DNA of 64,000 nucleotides from Porticoccaceae bacterium (lineage in GTDB: Bacteria > Pseudomonadota > Gammaproteobacteria > Pseudomonadales > Porticoccaceae), in contig JAHEHL010000009.1 in assembly GCA_024644595.1 (NCBI GenBank), positions 333,512 to 397,511 on the forward strand, written 5' to 3'. The notes beneath the pieces are model-generated. The model did not search any database. It was not told the origin of the DNA and worked only from the letters and a program-made list of their open reading frames with translations. How positions within the stretch are numbered: position 1 is the stretch's first letter; each line of letters opens with the position of its first letter. The position numbers and the translations under genes are program-made. Shown one piece after another: positions 1 through 8,503 of the stretch.

Positions 1-22
1 TCGTCAGCTTGGCGTATAGACA

Positions 23-796
23 TTAACGAGGCTGCATTCTCACCGCGCCATCGAGTCGCACGGTCTCACCATTGAGATAGCTATTTTCCACCATATGCAC
101 AACCAACTGACCAAACTCTGAGGGCTCACCAAGGCGCTTGGGAAAGGGAATGCCAGACACAATACCGTCCTGTACCTGCTGAGGCGCACTGAGCAACAAT
201 GGCGTTGCCATTACCCCCGGAGCAATTGTGTTACAACGGATACCGACGCTCGATAAATCCCGCGCCATCGGCAGAGTCATCCCGACAATGCCACCCTTGG
301 TAGCAGAGTAGGCAACCTGACCCATCTGGCCATCGAAGGCAGCAATGGACGCAGTGTTAATAATCACCCCGCGCTCGGCTTTCTGATCCGGCTCGTTGCG
401 TGCCATCGCAGCTGCAGCACAGCGGGAAACATTAAAGGTACCGATAAGGTTAACTTCGATCACCTTGCGATAGAGATCAAGATCGTGGGGGTTGCCATCG
501 CGATCAAGGGTTTTGGCTGCAATACCAATTCCTGCACAATTCACACAGATATCGACACGACCTAAATCCGCTAAAATCTTTTCAAACGCTGCCTCGACAT
601 CAGAACCACTAGAGACATCGAGCTGCACAAAGCTTGCGTTGGCTGCACCCAGCTCTTCCACCGCTTTGGCGCCTGCCTCGGCGTTCATATCCACAATCAC
701 TACTTTAGCGCCACCATTGACCAGCTTCTCTGCCGCCGCGCGACCTAGGCCCGATGCTGCACCTGTTACCACGGCAACTTTATTACTTAACTCCAC
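23..796 (-). CDS. SDR-family NAD-dependent dehydrogenase, 3-hydroxyacyl-CoA dehydrogenase-like
   Basis: Short-chain dehydrogenase/reductase of 257 residues, the usual size of a classical SDR. The Rossmann glycine motif TGAASGLG lies at residues 11-18 and the NCAG motif at 86-89. The catalytic set is Ser150, Tyr163 and Lys167 (YSATK). Overall sequence resembles the HSD17B10/type-2 3-hydroxyacyl-CoA dehydrogenase group, which oxidises 3-hydroxyacyl-CoA (including 2-methyl-3-hydroxybutyryl-CoA) in fatty-acid or isoleucine breakdown; the exact substrate is inferred, not shown. It is a cytosolic enzyme. It is the last gene of the minus-strand run after hisB, hisH and a DUF2288 gene, only about 20 bp downstream of the latter, yet has no obvious link to histidine synthesis. 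Confidence 0.85.
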   Translation of the reverse strand: MELSNKVAVVTGAASGLGRAAAEKLVNGGAKVVIVDMNAEAGAKAVEELGAANASFVQLDVSSGSDVEAAFEKILADLGRVDICVNCAGIGIAAKTLDRDGNPHDLDLYRKVIEVNLIGTFNVSRCAAAAMARNEPDQKAERGVIINTASIAAFDGQMGQVAYSATKGGIVGMTLPMARDLSSVGIRCNTIAPGVMATPLLLSAPQQVQDGIVSGIPFPKRLGEPSEFGQLVVHMVENSYLNGETVRLDGAVRMQPR

Positions 797-816
797 AATT
801 CACCTCATTAGTTTTT

Positions 817-1116
817 CTATTTTAATTCTTGGACTAACACAAAGGGGGGAATAACCAGCGCCCAAAGTAGTTGATTTTTTGCATACCAATCGAGGGCTTG
901 CTGATCGCTGACGGGTGATAAGCTGCCATCAGATATCCACGCTTTAACCTGACTAGCCTCATCGCGGTGTAACGCTATAGCAACAGCAATCAGATCGCGC
1001 CCTGACACCACCTTCAACACATTGCCCGACGCATAATGTTTTTGCAGCTCATGCCAGCCAATTTTTGCCGTTTCAGAGTTTAGCCGAGAGATCAGCTCTT
1101 GTTGGTCAGTAGCCAT
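817..1116 (-). CDS. DUF2288 family protein
   Basis: Small protein of about 99 residues that I recognise as DUF2288, a family of unknown function common in proteobacteria. The conserved opening (LNSETAKIGWHELQKHYASG) and the hydrophobic C-terminus (LLWALVIPPFVLVQE) are visible. The frame is open to a Met at 1158, which would overlap hisH by 19 bp. I prefer the Met at 1116 because the family's conserved N-terminus begins there; no strong ribosome-binding site decides between them. It follows hisH directly and is probably cotranscribed with it. No catalytic motif, signal peptide or clear membrane segment is seen, so no function is proposed. Confidence 0.8.
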   Translation of the reverse strand: MATDQQELISRLNSETAKIGWHELQKHYASGNVLKVVSGRDLIAVAIALHRDEASQVKAWISDGSLSPVSDQQALDWYAKNQLLWALVIPPFVLVQELK

Positions 1117-1139
1117 TGAGTCCATAGCCTGAAGTTGGG

Positions 1140-1790
1140 TCAACCCATCCAGTGACAAAAATTACGCAACAACTGCAGCCCGGCGTCGGCGCTTTTTTCC
1201 GGATGGAATTGCACGGCAAATAAATTGTTATGACTGAGCGCGGCAGCAAAGCGGTGGCCGTAATCACAACGTCCGGCAACGACGTCAGCCTCAGTGGGCT
1301 CGACATAATAGCTGTGCACAAAATAAAACCGGCTGTTCTGCTCGATGCCCTGCCACAGAGGGTGGTCGATCGTTTGCTCAACATTGTTCCAGCCCATATG
1401 CGGAACTTTAAGCTTAACACCCTGATCGTCGAGCAGCTGATCACCAAAAAATTTCACCTGACCCGGCACCAGACCAAGACAGTCAACGCCGCCGTTCTCT
1501 TCACTGTGTTCAAGCAACGCCTGCATGCCGACACAAATCGCCAGTACCGGTTTGGTTTTCATTGCCTGATTGACTACATCGCCAACATTGAGGCGGTTAA
1601 TTTCGCCCATGCAGTCCCGGATAGCGCCAACCCCGGGAAACACGACGCGGTCAGCGTCCTCAACCACATTAGAATCGGCGGTAATCGAGACTTTTGCGCC
1701 CGGGCAGACGTGCTCGAGCGCTTTGGCCACAGAATGCAAATTGCCCATTCCGTAGTCAATCACGGCGATGTGGCTGCGAAAATCACTCAT
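1140..1790 (-). CDS. hisH: Imidazole glycerol phosphate synthase, glutaminase subunit HisH
   Basis: Class-I glutamine amidotransferase subunit that releases ammonia from glutamine for HisF, which converts PRFAR to imidazole glycerol phosphate and AICAR in histidine synthesis. The protein has 216 residues, normal for the family. The nucleophile Cys86 sits in ICVGMQ, and His196 and Glu198 of FHPE complete the triad; the N-terminal [10 protein letters not shown] is the HisH signature. It lies 44 bp downstream of hisB on the same strand, the usual hisB-hisH order. HisA and HisF, its partner genes, do not follow here and must be encoded elsewhere if the pathway is intact. Confidence 0.97.
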   Translation of the reverse strand: MSDFRSHIAVIDYGMGNLHSVAKALEHVCPGAKVSITADSNVVEDADRVVFPGVGAIRDCMGEINRLNVGDVVNQAMKTKPVLAICVGMQALLEHSEENGGVDCLGLVPGQVKFFGDQLLDDQGVKLKVPHMGWNNVEQTIDHPLWQGIEQNSRFYFVHSYYVEPTEADVVAGRCDYGHRFAAALSHNNLFAVQFHPEKSADAGLQLLRNFCHWMG

Positions 1791-1834
1791 AAGCTAACGA
1801 CTAAATTTAGTAACAATCAAAAGAGAGGGTACGT

Positions 1835-2428
1835 CTACAACGTACCCTTAGTAGAAGGCATAACTCCGGCCATACGTTCATCGGCAGAGGCCGCCATACG
1901 CAGAGCACGACCAAAGGCCTTGAATATGGTTTCAACCTGGTGGTGGGCATTTGCACCGCGCAGGTTATCGATATGCAGACTGACCAGCGCGTGATTGACG
2001 AAACCCTGAAAGAACTCACGGGTGAGATCTACATCAAAACTGCCAACATGACTACGCACAAAATCCGCTTTCATAATCAGTCCCGGACGCCCTGAAAAAT
2101 CCATCACCACGCGGGACAATGCCTCATCCAGTGGCACATAGGCATGACCATAGCGCGTGAGACCTTTTTTATCGCCAATCGCTTCGGCAATTGCCATACC
2201 CAGCGTAATACCGATATCTTCGACCGTGTGGTGATCATCGATCTCAGTATCGCCCGTGGCCTGAATATCCAGATCGACCAAGCCATGGCGCGCGATCTGA
2301 TCGAGCATGTGATTCAGGAAAGGGACCGGCGTATTAAGGTTTGCAACACCCGTTCCATCCAGATTAACGCTGACGGTAATCTGAGACTCCAGGGTGTTAC
2401 GTGTCACTGTCGCGGTACGATCAGCCAT
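1835..2428 (-). CDS. hisB: Imidazoleglycerol-phosphate dehydratase HisB
   Basis: Manganese-dependent dehydratase that converts imidazole glycerol phosphate to imidazole acetol phosphate in histidine synthesis. The paired metal-binding motifs are present: DDHHTVED in the first half and NAHHQVE in the second. The protein has 197 residues from the chosen start, the length of monofunctional HisB; there is no fused histidinol-phosphatase domain as in enterobacteria. The frame is open to a Met at 2443, but a GGAG ribosome-binding site at 2435-2438 precedes the Met at 2428, where the conserved N-terminus ([12 protein letters not shown]) begins. First gene of the hisB-hisH-DUF2288-SDR run. Confidence 0.97.
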   Translation of the reverse strand: MADRTATVTRNTLESQITVSVNLDGTGVANLNTPVPFLNHMLDQIARHGLVDLDIQATGDTEIDDHHTVEDIGITLGMAIAEAIGDKKGLTRYGHAYVPLDEALSRVVMDFSGRPGLIMKADFVRSHVGSFDVDLTREFFQGFVNHALVSLHIDNLRGANAHHQVETIFKAFGRALRMAASADERMAGVMPSTKGTL

Positions 2429-2434
2429 GATTTT

Positions 2435-2438
2435 CTCC
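2435..2438 (-). promoter_or_regulatory. Ribosome-binding site fixing the hisB start
   Basis: Read on the minus strand this is GGAG, six bases before the ATG at 2428. It lies inside the longer open frame that begins at 2443 and so argues for the shorter hisB product. Confidence 0.7.
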
Positions 2439-2462
2439 AGCATCAGCCATTTTCAGGGCGCC

Positions 2463-2468
2463 ATTATA
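2463..2468 (-). promoter_or_regulatory. Candidate -10 box of the hisB promoter
   Basis: Read on the minus strand this is a perfect TATAAT, 34 bases upstream of the hisB start codon. No convincing -35 element is found at 16-18 bp spacing, so only the -10 is called. Confidence 0.35.
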
Positions 2469-2518
2469 ACCGCAAACCAAATGTATTTTCGAAACAATTA
2501 CCTGTTAAACTCTTCCCC

Positions 2519-2800
2519 ATGAAAGGGTCTATAAAAAACTACAAGTGGCTGTTGGCAATCGTTCTGGCGGTCACCTTTGCGCTGGGTTCGGTTATCGCAT
2601 CGGCACACAGCCATGTCGAGCACCCGAGTAGCCTTTGCAGTATTTGCCTGCTGCAACCCACAGCCCTGACTGCCTCCACTGATAACAGCATTGTCACGGT
2701 TGTTCCCAAAACTGTTACTAACTTATTGAGCCATATCGAGGCTCCCCGCTCGTTAGTCTTTTCAAATCAGTCAGCCAGAGCACCCCCCACTTACCTGTAA
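2519..2800 (+). CDS. Small exported or membrane-anchored protein next to a ZnuD-like receptor
   Basis: Predicted 93-residue protein. A positively charged start is followed by a hydrophobic segment at about residues 9-27 (WLLAIVLAVTFALGSVIASA), which is a signal peptide or membrane anchor. Directly after it comes a short stretch with two histidines (AHSHVEH) and a CxxC pair (CSIC), similar in layout to DUF2946-type metal-associated proteins, though I cannot assign the family firmly. The stop is 46 bp before the ZnuD-like receptor, suggesting one transcript and a role in metal handling; that is inference. The frame is open much further upstream, across hisB on the other strand, but the compositional change and the signal-like start favour the ATG at 2519. 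Confidence 0.65.
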   Translation: MKGSIKNYKWLLAIVLAVTFALGSVIASAHSHVEHPSSLCSICLLQPTALTASTDNSIVTVVPKTVTNLLSHIEAPRSLVFSNQSARAPPTYL

Positions 2801-2846
2801 ATAGTCGCAAACAACTTCGACAATCTAATTTCTTACAGGTGAAATA

Positions 2847-4937
2847 ATGAAGATTCAACAGTCTATTGTGATTGCCGTTTCGGCGATCCTAACGTCCGCG
2901 GTTCTGGCCAATGACCACAACGAGCTTGAAGAGGTAGTCGTTACTGCCTCTCCACATCAGAAATCCGCTCAAGAGATCGCAGGCTCATTCAATTTAATTG
3001 CAGATGAAGAACTGCAGCGCGAAGCAGCCGCCACTCTTGGCGATACGCTGCAAAATCAGGTGGGAATATCATCCAGTTCGTTTGGCACCGGCGTTGGCAA
3101 TCCGGTAATTCGGGGTCTCAGCGGTAAGCGTGTTGAGATTTTGCAGAATAGCAGTTCAGTGGGTGATGCCTCAGATATCAGCCCTGATCACGCGGTAGCA
3201 AGTGAAGCACTACTGGCGGAGCGCATTGAAATATTGCGTGGACCGGCGACTTTGCGCTTTGGTCCAGGCGCCATTGGCGGTGTCGTCAATGTGATCGACA
3301 ACCGAATCCACAGCACCCCTTTTGAAGGCATAGCTGGAGCACTCGAGACGCGTTATTCCAGTAATGGTGACGCCACCGCAGTTGTCGGTCGCCTGGACGC
3401 CGGTTTCAACAAGTTTAACCTGCATGCCGACGCAGTCCGTCGCGACAACAATGTTATCTCAATTCCCGGCGCAGCCCATGCTGACGAGCCCGACGCAGGC
3501 AGCGAGCACATTCTCGAAAACAGTAATGCTGAGGCGGAGTCATTTTCAACGGGCCTGTCATGGATTGGGGACGACTGGGTGATCGGCTACAGTTTCAGCC
3601 AGCTAAACAATAACTACGGCTTGCCACCAGAGAGCCACGATCACGATCACGACCTTGAAGGACACAGCGAAGAGCCGGAATCAGAAACGTTTGTGCGCAT
3701 TGATATGCAGCAAAACAGCCATCAAGCAAAACTGCTGTTCACCAATCTCGGCAGTATCTTTGAGCAGCTGGATATCGATCTCGGCTACACCGACTACCAA
3801 CACAGTGAACTGGAGCTACAGACGGGCAGCGTCGATATCGGCTCGCTAATTGAGTCCGTCAGCCATGACCTGCGCGCAGAACTGACCCATGGTGACTATG
3901 CAGGCTGGCGTGGAGCATGGGGGTTTCAGGCCAGCAATAGAGATTTCGGCTCCAGTGGTGACGAGGTCTATATCCCGCCTTCATCCACTCAACGCCGAGG
4001 TTTTTATTGGCTCGAAGAGACGGCACTGCCTTTGGGCACACTGGAACTGGGCGCACGATACGATCAACAGACAATTTCCACGACAACCAATTCCATTGGG
4101 CATGACAGCCTCAATATCGGTGGCAGCTGGATGGTTGATCTCAACACCGGCCAACGTATCAGCCTAATTCTCTCCCATAGCGAGCGGGCCCCGGCAGCAG
4201 AGGAACTGCTTACTGACGGTGAGCACATTGCCACAAACAGTTATGAGATTGGTGACCCCACGCTGCAAACCGAGACCGCCAACAGTGTCGAAGTCAGCTG
4301 GGTTTTTCAGGATAACAGTCGATTTAATGCGCGAGTGAGTGGTTACTACAACCGATTTAATCGCTATATCTATGAGCAGGATAACAATCTCTCCTACAGC
4401 GTAAAATTGGCCACCACCGGTTTACAGGGGCTCGCAAGCTGCTCAGCCGATCTAGTCGATTTTGATAACAGCGCAGAGAATTTGGCCGAAGCGGTAAGCT
4501 GCTTTAGCTATCAGCAGCGCGATGCCAGCTTCACCGGCATTGAGTTTGAAAGTGGCTGGAGCCTGTCCGACACTCAGCGCCTCGAACTACAGGGCGATCT
4601 GGTGCGCGGGCGTTTTAACAGCGGCAGTGACAGAGATATCCCACGACTGCCACCCGCCAGATTGCGGCTCAGCTGGATCTATGAAAGTGACGTCTGGCGT
4701 GGCGATATCAACTTAACCCACGCCATGGCACAGACTCGAGCAGGCGAAAACCAGCAGCAAACCGCAGGCTATAATAGAGTGGATGCGTCGCTGTCCTATC
4801 AGCTGGATAGCGTGTCGGTAATTCTCAAGGGCCAGAATTTGTTCGACCAAACAATTCGCAATGCCACCTCGTTCCTGCGTGATATTGCACCCGAGGCGGG
4901 ACGCAACTTGACCCTTGCGGTAAGATATCAATTTTGA
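2847..4937 (+). CDS. TonB-dependent outer-membrane receptor, ZnuD-like (probable zinc uptake)
   Basis: Outer-membrane receptor of 696 residues. A signal peptide ends near residue 21, followed by a TonB box (EEVVVTAS) at about 29-36, a plug domain (GNPVIRGLSGKRVEIL; ERIEILRGPATLRFG) and a beta-barrel ending in the terminal aromatic of AVRYQF. An extracellular-loop-like insert at about residues 262-277 alternates histidine with aspartate and glutamate (SHDHDHDLEGHSEE), as in the zinc receptor ZnuD. A cysteine-containing loop occurs near residues 527-552. Zinc as substrate is inferred from the His-rich loop and the upstream His/Cys protein. It would need TonB-ExbB-ExbD from elsewhere. I found no clear Zur-type dyad upstream. 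Confidence 0.85.
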   Translation: MKIQQSIVIAVSAILTSAVLANDHNELEEVVVTASPHQKSAQEIAGSFNLIADEELQREAAATLGDTLQNQVGISSSSFGTGVGNPVIRGLSGKRVEILQNSSSVGDASDISPDHAVASEALLAERIEILRGPATLRFGPGAIGGVVNVIDNRIHSTPFEGIAGALETRYSSNGDATAVVGRLDAGFNKFNLHADAVRRDNNVISIPGAAHADEPDAGSEHILENSNAEAESFSTGLSWIGDDWVIGYSFSQLNNNYGLPPESHDHDHDLEGHSEEPESETFVRIDMQQNSHQAKLLFTNLGSIFEQLDIDLGYTDYQHSELELQTGSVDIGSLIESVSHDLRAELTHGDYAGWRGAWGFQASNRDFGSSGDEVYIPPSSTQRRGFYWLEETALPLGTLELGARYDQQTISTTTNSIGHDSLNIGGSWMVDLNTGQRISLILSHSERAPAAEELLTDGEHIATNSYEIGDPTLQTETANSVEVSWVFQDNSRFNARVSGYYNRFNRYIYEQDNNLSYSVKLATTGLQGLASCSADLVDFDNSAENLAEAVSCFSYQQRDASFTGIEFESGWSLSDTQRLELQGDLVRGRFNSGSDRDIPRLPPARLRLSWIYESDVWRGDINLTHAMAQTRAGENQQQTAGYNRVDASLSYQLDSVSVILKGQNLFDQTIRNATSFLRDIAPEAGRNLTLAVRYQF

Positions 4938-4983
4938 GTAATACCACTCCTGTGCCCGCCTCGTCAGGCATAGGTTAGAAGAG

Positions 4984-6858
4984 GTGACTGTGAACAACGT
5001 AATAAAAGGATTTCTGACACTGGTGGTTTCAGTACTGACATTGTTTGTGCTGGGTATCGTTTACCTGACCATGACTGTAAACCCTAATGATTTTAAACCG
5101 GAGATCAAATCGGCAGCTGCCAGCCAGGGGGTCGAGCTGTCACTTGATGGCGATATCGGCTGGCAGTTTTTCCCTCAGATCGGCATTGTTGTAACCCAGG
5201 TTGAGTTCATCTACAGCCCTGTAGCATCAGGCAAAATTGGTCAATTAGGACTGTCCGTGAGCTGGAGTGAACTGTTTGATATCGACCTTTCATCCAACCG
5301 CCTGCCAGTGGGTTCAATTGAGATCAACAATGCTACGCTGCAGCTTGCCGAGCTGGCTCCCAATACCCCTCCAATTCAACTCAAAAAGGTCAATGCCTCG
5401 ATCAAAAACCTCTCAACCAACGGACGCCGTTTTCCACTGAGTGCGTCCGCTGAGATATTTAATGACATTGCTGTCGCCATCGATGCCAAGGTCGAGATCG
5501 ACGTGGATACAGGTTCGACGCAGCCGATAATTAACAAAATGGTTGTCAGCGATCTATACAGCTCAGTTGATAATCTGCAGGTAACAGGACAATTTAGCGC
5601 GCAAAACAACTTCGCCACCGCTCAGGGAAAACTTCAGAGCAATCATTTTGATCTCAAACAATTGCTCAACAAAGTGGGCAAGACGTTCCCTGAAATACAG
5701 CTATCGAAAATGGTTGGCAACCAGGCACTAACCGATATCAGTTGGAAGAGCGATTTTAATGCCAACAGCAGCGGCTTTTCGGTAATCAACACACAACTAA
5801 ATATCGACAATCAGCCGCTCACTGTTACAAGTAAAATTGACCACAGCATCAACAATCTAATGTTGCGTGTTGATGGCAAACAGTTCGATCTGAGCAACTA
5901 TATGTCTGCCGAAAGCAGTACTCAGCAGAATGGCGCCCTGTTTGCACCGCTGGCACTGCCCTTCGCACTTTGGCTAGGACAAAGTCAGATGGAGCTATCG
6001 CTGGATAAACTGGTCTTGCCCGATTTTGATGTCGACCATCTCTATATCAACTTGTTTGGCAACCAGAGCGTTCTTCAGATGAGCTCTTTTAATGCCGATA
6101 TTTTTGATGGTCAGGTCAACGCCACCGGACGCTTGGATATGCGGCCCAAAACACCAACCTTTAAACTGCAAACTTCCGTATCGAATATAGCGCTTCAGAG
6201 TGCGCTTAGCACGCTGGCCGAAAGCGACGATATCAGTGGCCAGCTAAATCTGGAGATGACCATCGAGGGCGCCGGCAATAACGGTGCAGAAATCATGGAC
6301 GCGCTCAGAGGCGGGGGCCAGCTATCTATTGCCAGCCCTCAATACAACGCTATCAATGCTGAGCAATTATTCTGTGATACTGCAGCCCTGTTTGGCAGTG
6401 ACGGCAAAAAAAGCGACTGGGCTGAAGGAACACAATTTGACACCCTCAGCGGGCGCTTCAGTTTTGATGATGGCAAATTATTGATTCAAGATCTGAAAAC
6501 CGCAGCCGGCAATATCGCTATCACATCACAGGGAACCGTGCGGCTGGCCGAACAGCGTTTTGCCATCAACGCCAATGCCCGAGTAAACGGCAGCAGCACC
6601 AGTGCATCTGGTTGTTCGGTTAACAAGCGCCTGCAAAATCGAAGCCTGCCCTTTATCTGCAGTGGCAGCTTTGCAGAGAATGGCAAAACCAACTGCAAAC
6701 CGGATGATAATCTGATCAAGGATATGCTCAAGAACAGTGTTTATGAAAAGCTCGGCGAGAAAATATTTAAGACACCCGTAACCACTGACGATGGCCAAAC
6801 AAACAGCGACCCATTAAAAAGTCTGTTTAAAGGCATTCTCAACAAAAACCTGAAATAA
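4984..6858 (+). CDS. AsmA family protein
   Basis: A 624-residue protein with one N-terminal membrane segment (about residues 9-30) and a large periplasmic part, the layout of AsmA. The opening after the membrane segment (NPNDFKPEIKSAAASQGVELSLDGDIGW) and the C-terminal region with repeated beta-rich segments and the RFSFDDGKLLIQDL stretch are typical. AsmA-like proteins are thought to help carry phospholipids between inner and outer membrane; that is family knowledge. Cysteines near 459, 532 and 558 may form disulfides. The start is GTG at 4984, with a second in-frame GTG two codons on. It follows the receptor by 46 bp and precedes mutY by 19 bp, the common asmA-mutY-yggX order. Confidence 0.9.
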   Translation: MTVNNVIKGFLTLVVSVLTLFVLGIVYLTMTVNPNDFKPEIKSAAASQGVELSLDGDIGWQFFPQIGIVVTQVEFIYSPVASGKIGQLGLSVSWSELFDIDLSSNRLPVGSIEINNATLQLAELAPNTPPIQLKKVNASIKNLSTNGRRFPLSASAEIFNDIAVAIDAKVEIDVDTGSTQPIINKMVVSDLYSSVDNLQVTGQFSAQNNFATAQGKLQSNHFDLKQLLNKVGKTFPEIQLSKMVGNQALTDISWKSDFNANSSGFSVINTQLNIDNQPLTVTSKIDHSINNLMLRVDGKQFDLSNYMSAESSTQQNGALFAPLALPFALWLGQSQMELSLDKLVLPDFDVDHLYINLFGNQSVLQMSSFNADIFDGQVNATGRLDMRPKTPTFKLQTSVSNIALQSALSTLAESDDISGQLNLEMTIEGAGNNGAEIMDALRGGGQLSIASPQYNAINAEQLFCDTAALFGSDGKKSDWAEGTQFDTLSGRFSFDDGKLLIQDLKTAAGNIAITSQGTVRLAEQRFAINANARVNGSSTSASGCSVNKRLQNRSLPFICSGSFAENGKTNCKPDDNLIKDMLKNSVYEKLGEKIFKTPVTTDDGQTNSDPLKSLFKGILNKNLK

Positions 6859-6877
6859 AATAACAGGCTTTTAATCT

Positions 6878-7930
6878 ATGCATCCGGCGCAGTTTCAAAA
6901 AGCCGTACTCGACTGGTTCGACCAGTTCGGCCGCACCAACCTGCCCTGGCAGCAGAATATAGACGCCTACCCAGTGTGGGTCTCGGAAATCATGCTGCAG
7001 CAGACTCAAGTGAACACAGTGATCCCCTACTTTGAACACTTTATGCAAAGCTTCCCGACTGTGGATGACCTTGCGCGAGCAGCGTTGGATGATGTGCTCC
7101 ATCACTGGACGGGACTGGGCTATTACGCTCGCGCGCGCAATCTGCACAAAACTGCGCAGCTCGTGGTGGAGCAATATGGCGGTCATTTCCCCAAAAGCGT
7201 GGCACTCCTTAGCGAGCTCCCCGGCATCGGCCGCTCGACTGCCGGAGCCATCAGCTCTATCGCATTTAAAAATCAGGCCACCATTCTCGATGGCAACGTC
7301 AAGCGCGTGTTGGCCCGCTTCAGTGCCACCGAAGGCTGGCCGGGAAAACGAGACGTGGTTGAAAAACTCTGGTTGATCGCTGAAACCTACACCCCGCATC
7401 AACGCATTGCCGATTACACTCAGGCAATGATGGATCTCGGTGCGACGCTCTGCACACGCTCATCACCCAACTGCGAACAGTGTCCGCTGGCATCAGACTG
7501 CATCGCCTTCCAGCAGGGAAATCCGCGGGATTATCCGGGCAAAAAACCGAAGAAAAAGCTTCCAGTCAAAAGCGCTTTTTTCTTGATGCTGAAAAATAGC
7601 CGGGGTGAGTTACTACTGGAGCAAAACCCACCCACGGGACTCTGGGGCGGACTCTGGGTTCCGCCGCGTTGCGAAACCGAAGAACAGCTAGATGAGTTGT
7701 GTCTGAAACTCGGTGCAGACGTTCACAGCCAAATAATCATGGCCCCACAACGGCATACTTTTAGTCATTTCCATCTCGACTACCGACCGGTGCAGGCACA
7801 TACGTCCGGCACAGGGCTATCACCCAACCAAATTGCCGAGGGCTCAAATCAAGTCTGGTATAACCCACAGAAACCACTATCATTGGGGTTGCCTGCGCCA
7901 ATCAAAGCGCTGCTTTCAAATATCATCTAG
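6878..7930 (+). CDS. mutY: A/G-specific adenine DNA glycosylase MutY
   Basis: Removes adenine mispaired with 8-oxoguanine, preventing G:C to T:A changes. Residue numbering matches the Escherichia coli enzyme: catalytic Glu37 (SEIML), catalytic Asp138 (ILDGNVKR), the helix-hairpin-helix around LPGIGRS (114-120) and the [4Fe-4S] ligands Cys192, Cys199, Cys202 and Cys208 (C-x6-C-x2-C-x5-C). The C-terminal NUDIX-like domain that reads 8-oxoguanine follows from about residue 230, including the ETEEQLDELCLKLG-type segment. Length 350 is normal. It lies between asmA and yggX and nearly abuts yggX, a very conserved pairing. Confidence 0.98.
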   Translation: MHPAQFQKAVLDWFDQFGRTNLPWQQNIDAYPVWVSEIMLQQTQVNTVIPYFEHFMQSFPTVDDLARAALDDVLHHWTGLGYYARARNLHKTAQLVVEQYGGHFPKSVALLSELPGIGRSTAGAISSIAFKNQATILDGNVKRVLARFSATEGWPGKRDVVEKLWLIAETYTPHQRIADYTQAMMDLGATLCTRSSPNCEQCPLASDCIAFQQGNPRDYPGKKPKKKLPVKSAFFLMLKNSRGELLLEQNPPTGLWGGLWVPPRCETEEQLDELCLKLGADVHSQIIMAPQRHTFSHFHLDYRPVQAHTSGTGLSPNQIAEGSNQVWYNPQKPLSLGLPAPIKALLSNII

Positions 7931-7939
7931 AGGTCTTTT

Positions 7940-8212
7940 ATGCCCCGCACTGTATTTTGCCGCAAGCTCCAACAAGAACTTCCCGGACTGGAGCAACCAC
8001 CTTTCCCGGGCCCGGCCGGCGAAGATATTTTTAACCATGTTTCCAAGCAGGCATGGGCAGAGTGGATGGCTCATCAAACCACCCTGATAAATGAAATGCG
8101 ACTTAATATGATGGATCTGACCGCTCGTACATACCTCTCGGAACAGCGTGAAAAATTCTTTGCCGGCGAGGAAGTCGATCAGGCTGAAGGATACGTGCCT
8201 CCTGCCGAATAA
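7940..8212 (+). CDS. yggX: Fe(II) trafficking / oxidative damage protection protein YggX
   Basis: Small acidic protein of 90 residues that limits oxidative damage to iron-sulfur clusters and takes part in Fe(II) trafficking. The N-terminal [20 protein letters not shown] carries the conserved Cys7 and the family signature, and the central segment with [21 protein letters not shown] is typical. Length is that of the family. It begins 9 bp after mutY, whose product carries an iron-sulfur cluster, and the two are very likely cotranscribed. The plus-strand run ends here, before tRNA-Phe. Confidence 0.96.
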   Translation: MPRTVFCRKLQQELPGLEQPPFPGPAGEDIFNHVSKQAWAEWMAHQTTLINEMRLNMMDLTARTYLSEQREKFFAGEEVDQAEGYVPPAE

Positions 8213-8216
8213 TCCC

Positions 8217-8246
8217 TTGACGAACTGCAACTCAGACGCTTTAATA
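8217..8246 (+). promoter_or_regulatory. Probable sigma-70 promoter of tRNA-Phe
   Basis: TTGACG at 8217-8222, an 18-bp spacer and TTAATA at 8241-8246, followed at once by a GC-rich discriminator (CGCGCC). That combination is typical of stringently controlled stable-RNA promoters. The -10 lies 37 bases before the tRNA. The -35 overlaps the bases just after the yggX stop. Confidence 0.65.
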
Positions 8247-8283
8247 CGCGCCTCTCGCGATATGAGTCAGTCTACATTGCGAC

Positions 8284-8359
8284 GCCCGGTTAGCTCAGTT
8301 GGTAGAGCAGAGGATTGAAAATCCTCGTGTCCTTGGTTCGATTCCGAGACCGGGCACCA
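8284..8359 (+). tRNA. tRNA-Phe (GAA)
   Basis: A 76-base gene with encoded CCA. The acceptor stem GCCCGGT pairs with the 3' strand ACCGGGC. The D-loop has TAGCTCAGTTGGTAGAGCA, the anticodon stem-loop GAGGA-TTGAAAA-TCCTC reads GAA (Phe), and the T-loop is GGTTCGATTCC. It has its own promoter and a strong rho-independent terminator seven bases after the CCA end. Bases 8344-8356 of its 3' half recur at 8504-8516. Confidence 0.98.
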
Positions 8360-8447
8360 TAATCTAAAAGCCTCAGCGCAAGCTGGGGCTTTTTGGTTTT
8401 TATAAGACAATCATCGAACGGTTAGATTGGTTCGCACTAACGTGCTC
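8356..8447 (+). repeat. Direct repeat, copy 1 (tRNA-Phe CCA end plus terminator)
   Basis: Begins with the ACCA of the tRNA and runs 92 bases through the terminator and the following sequence to GTGCTC. It is repeated 177 bases downstream with only two differences (8410 A/G and 8441 C/T). Confidence 0.9.
8366..8394 (+). terminator. Rho-independent terminator of tRNA-Phe
   Basis: GCCTCAGC and GCTGGGGC form an 8-bp stem (one G-U pair) around a GCAA tetraloop, flanked by A-rich sequence before it and followed by a run of five T. It sits just after the tRNA 3' end. Confidence 0.9.
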
Positions 8448-8459
8448 AGGGTTGCACCC

Positions 8460-8498
8460 CGCCTTCGCCAGCGAAGGCGCCCAAAGACGCTGCGCGTC
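8460..8498 (+). repeat. Two adjacent small hairpins between the direct repeats
   Basis: CGCCTTCG/CGAAGGCG (8460-8479) forms an 8-bp stem with a CCAG loop. It is followed at 8486-8498 by GACGC-TGC-GCGTC. The paired layout recalls REP-type extragenic palindromes, but whether the unit recurs in the genome cannot be seen from this window. Confidence 0.5.
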
Positions 8499-8503
8499 GT
8501 TGT

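Noticed and set aside
1230-1994. 254-residue plus-strand frame across hisH and hisB
   Set aside because: It is a shadow of two well-supported minus-strand genes, with no recognisable domain.
2144-2518. Upstream part of a 218-residue plus-strand frame ending at 2800
   Set aside because: It is antisense to hisB; only the last 93 codons, from the ATG at 2519, show a signal-like start and coding character.
2429-2518. Zur box upstream of the small protein and ZnuD-like receptor
   Set aside because: No match to the GTTATA-type dyad was found; the short inverted A/T stretches do not fit.
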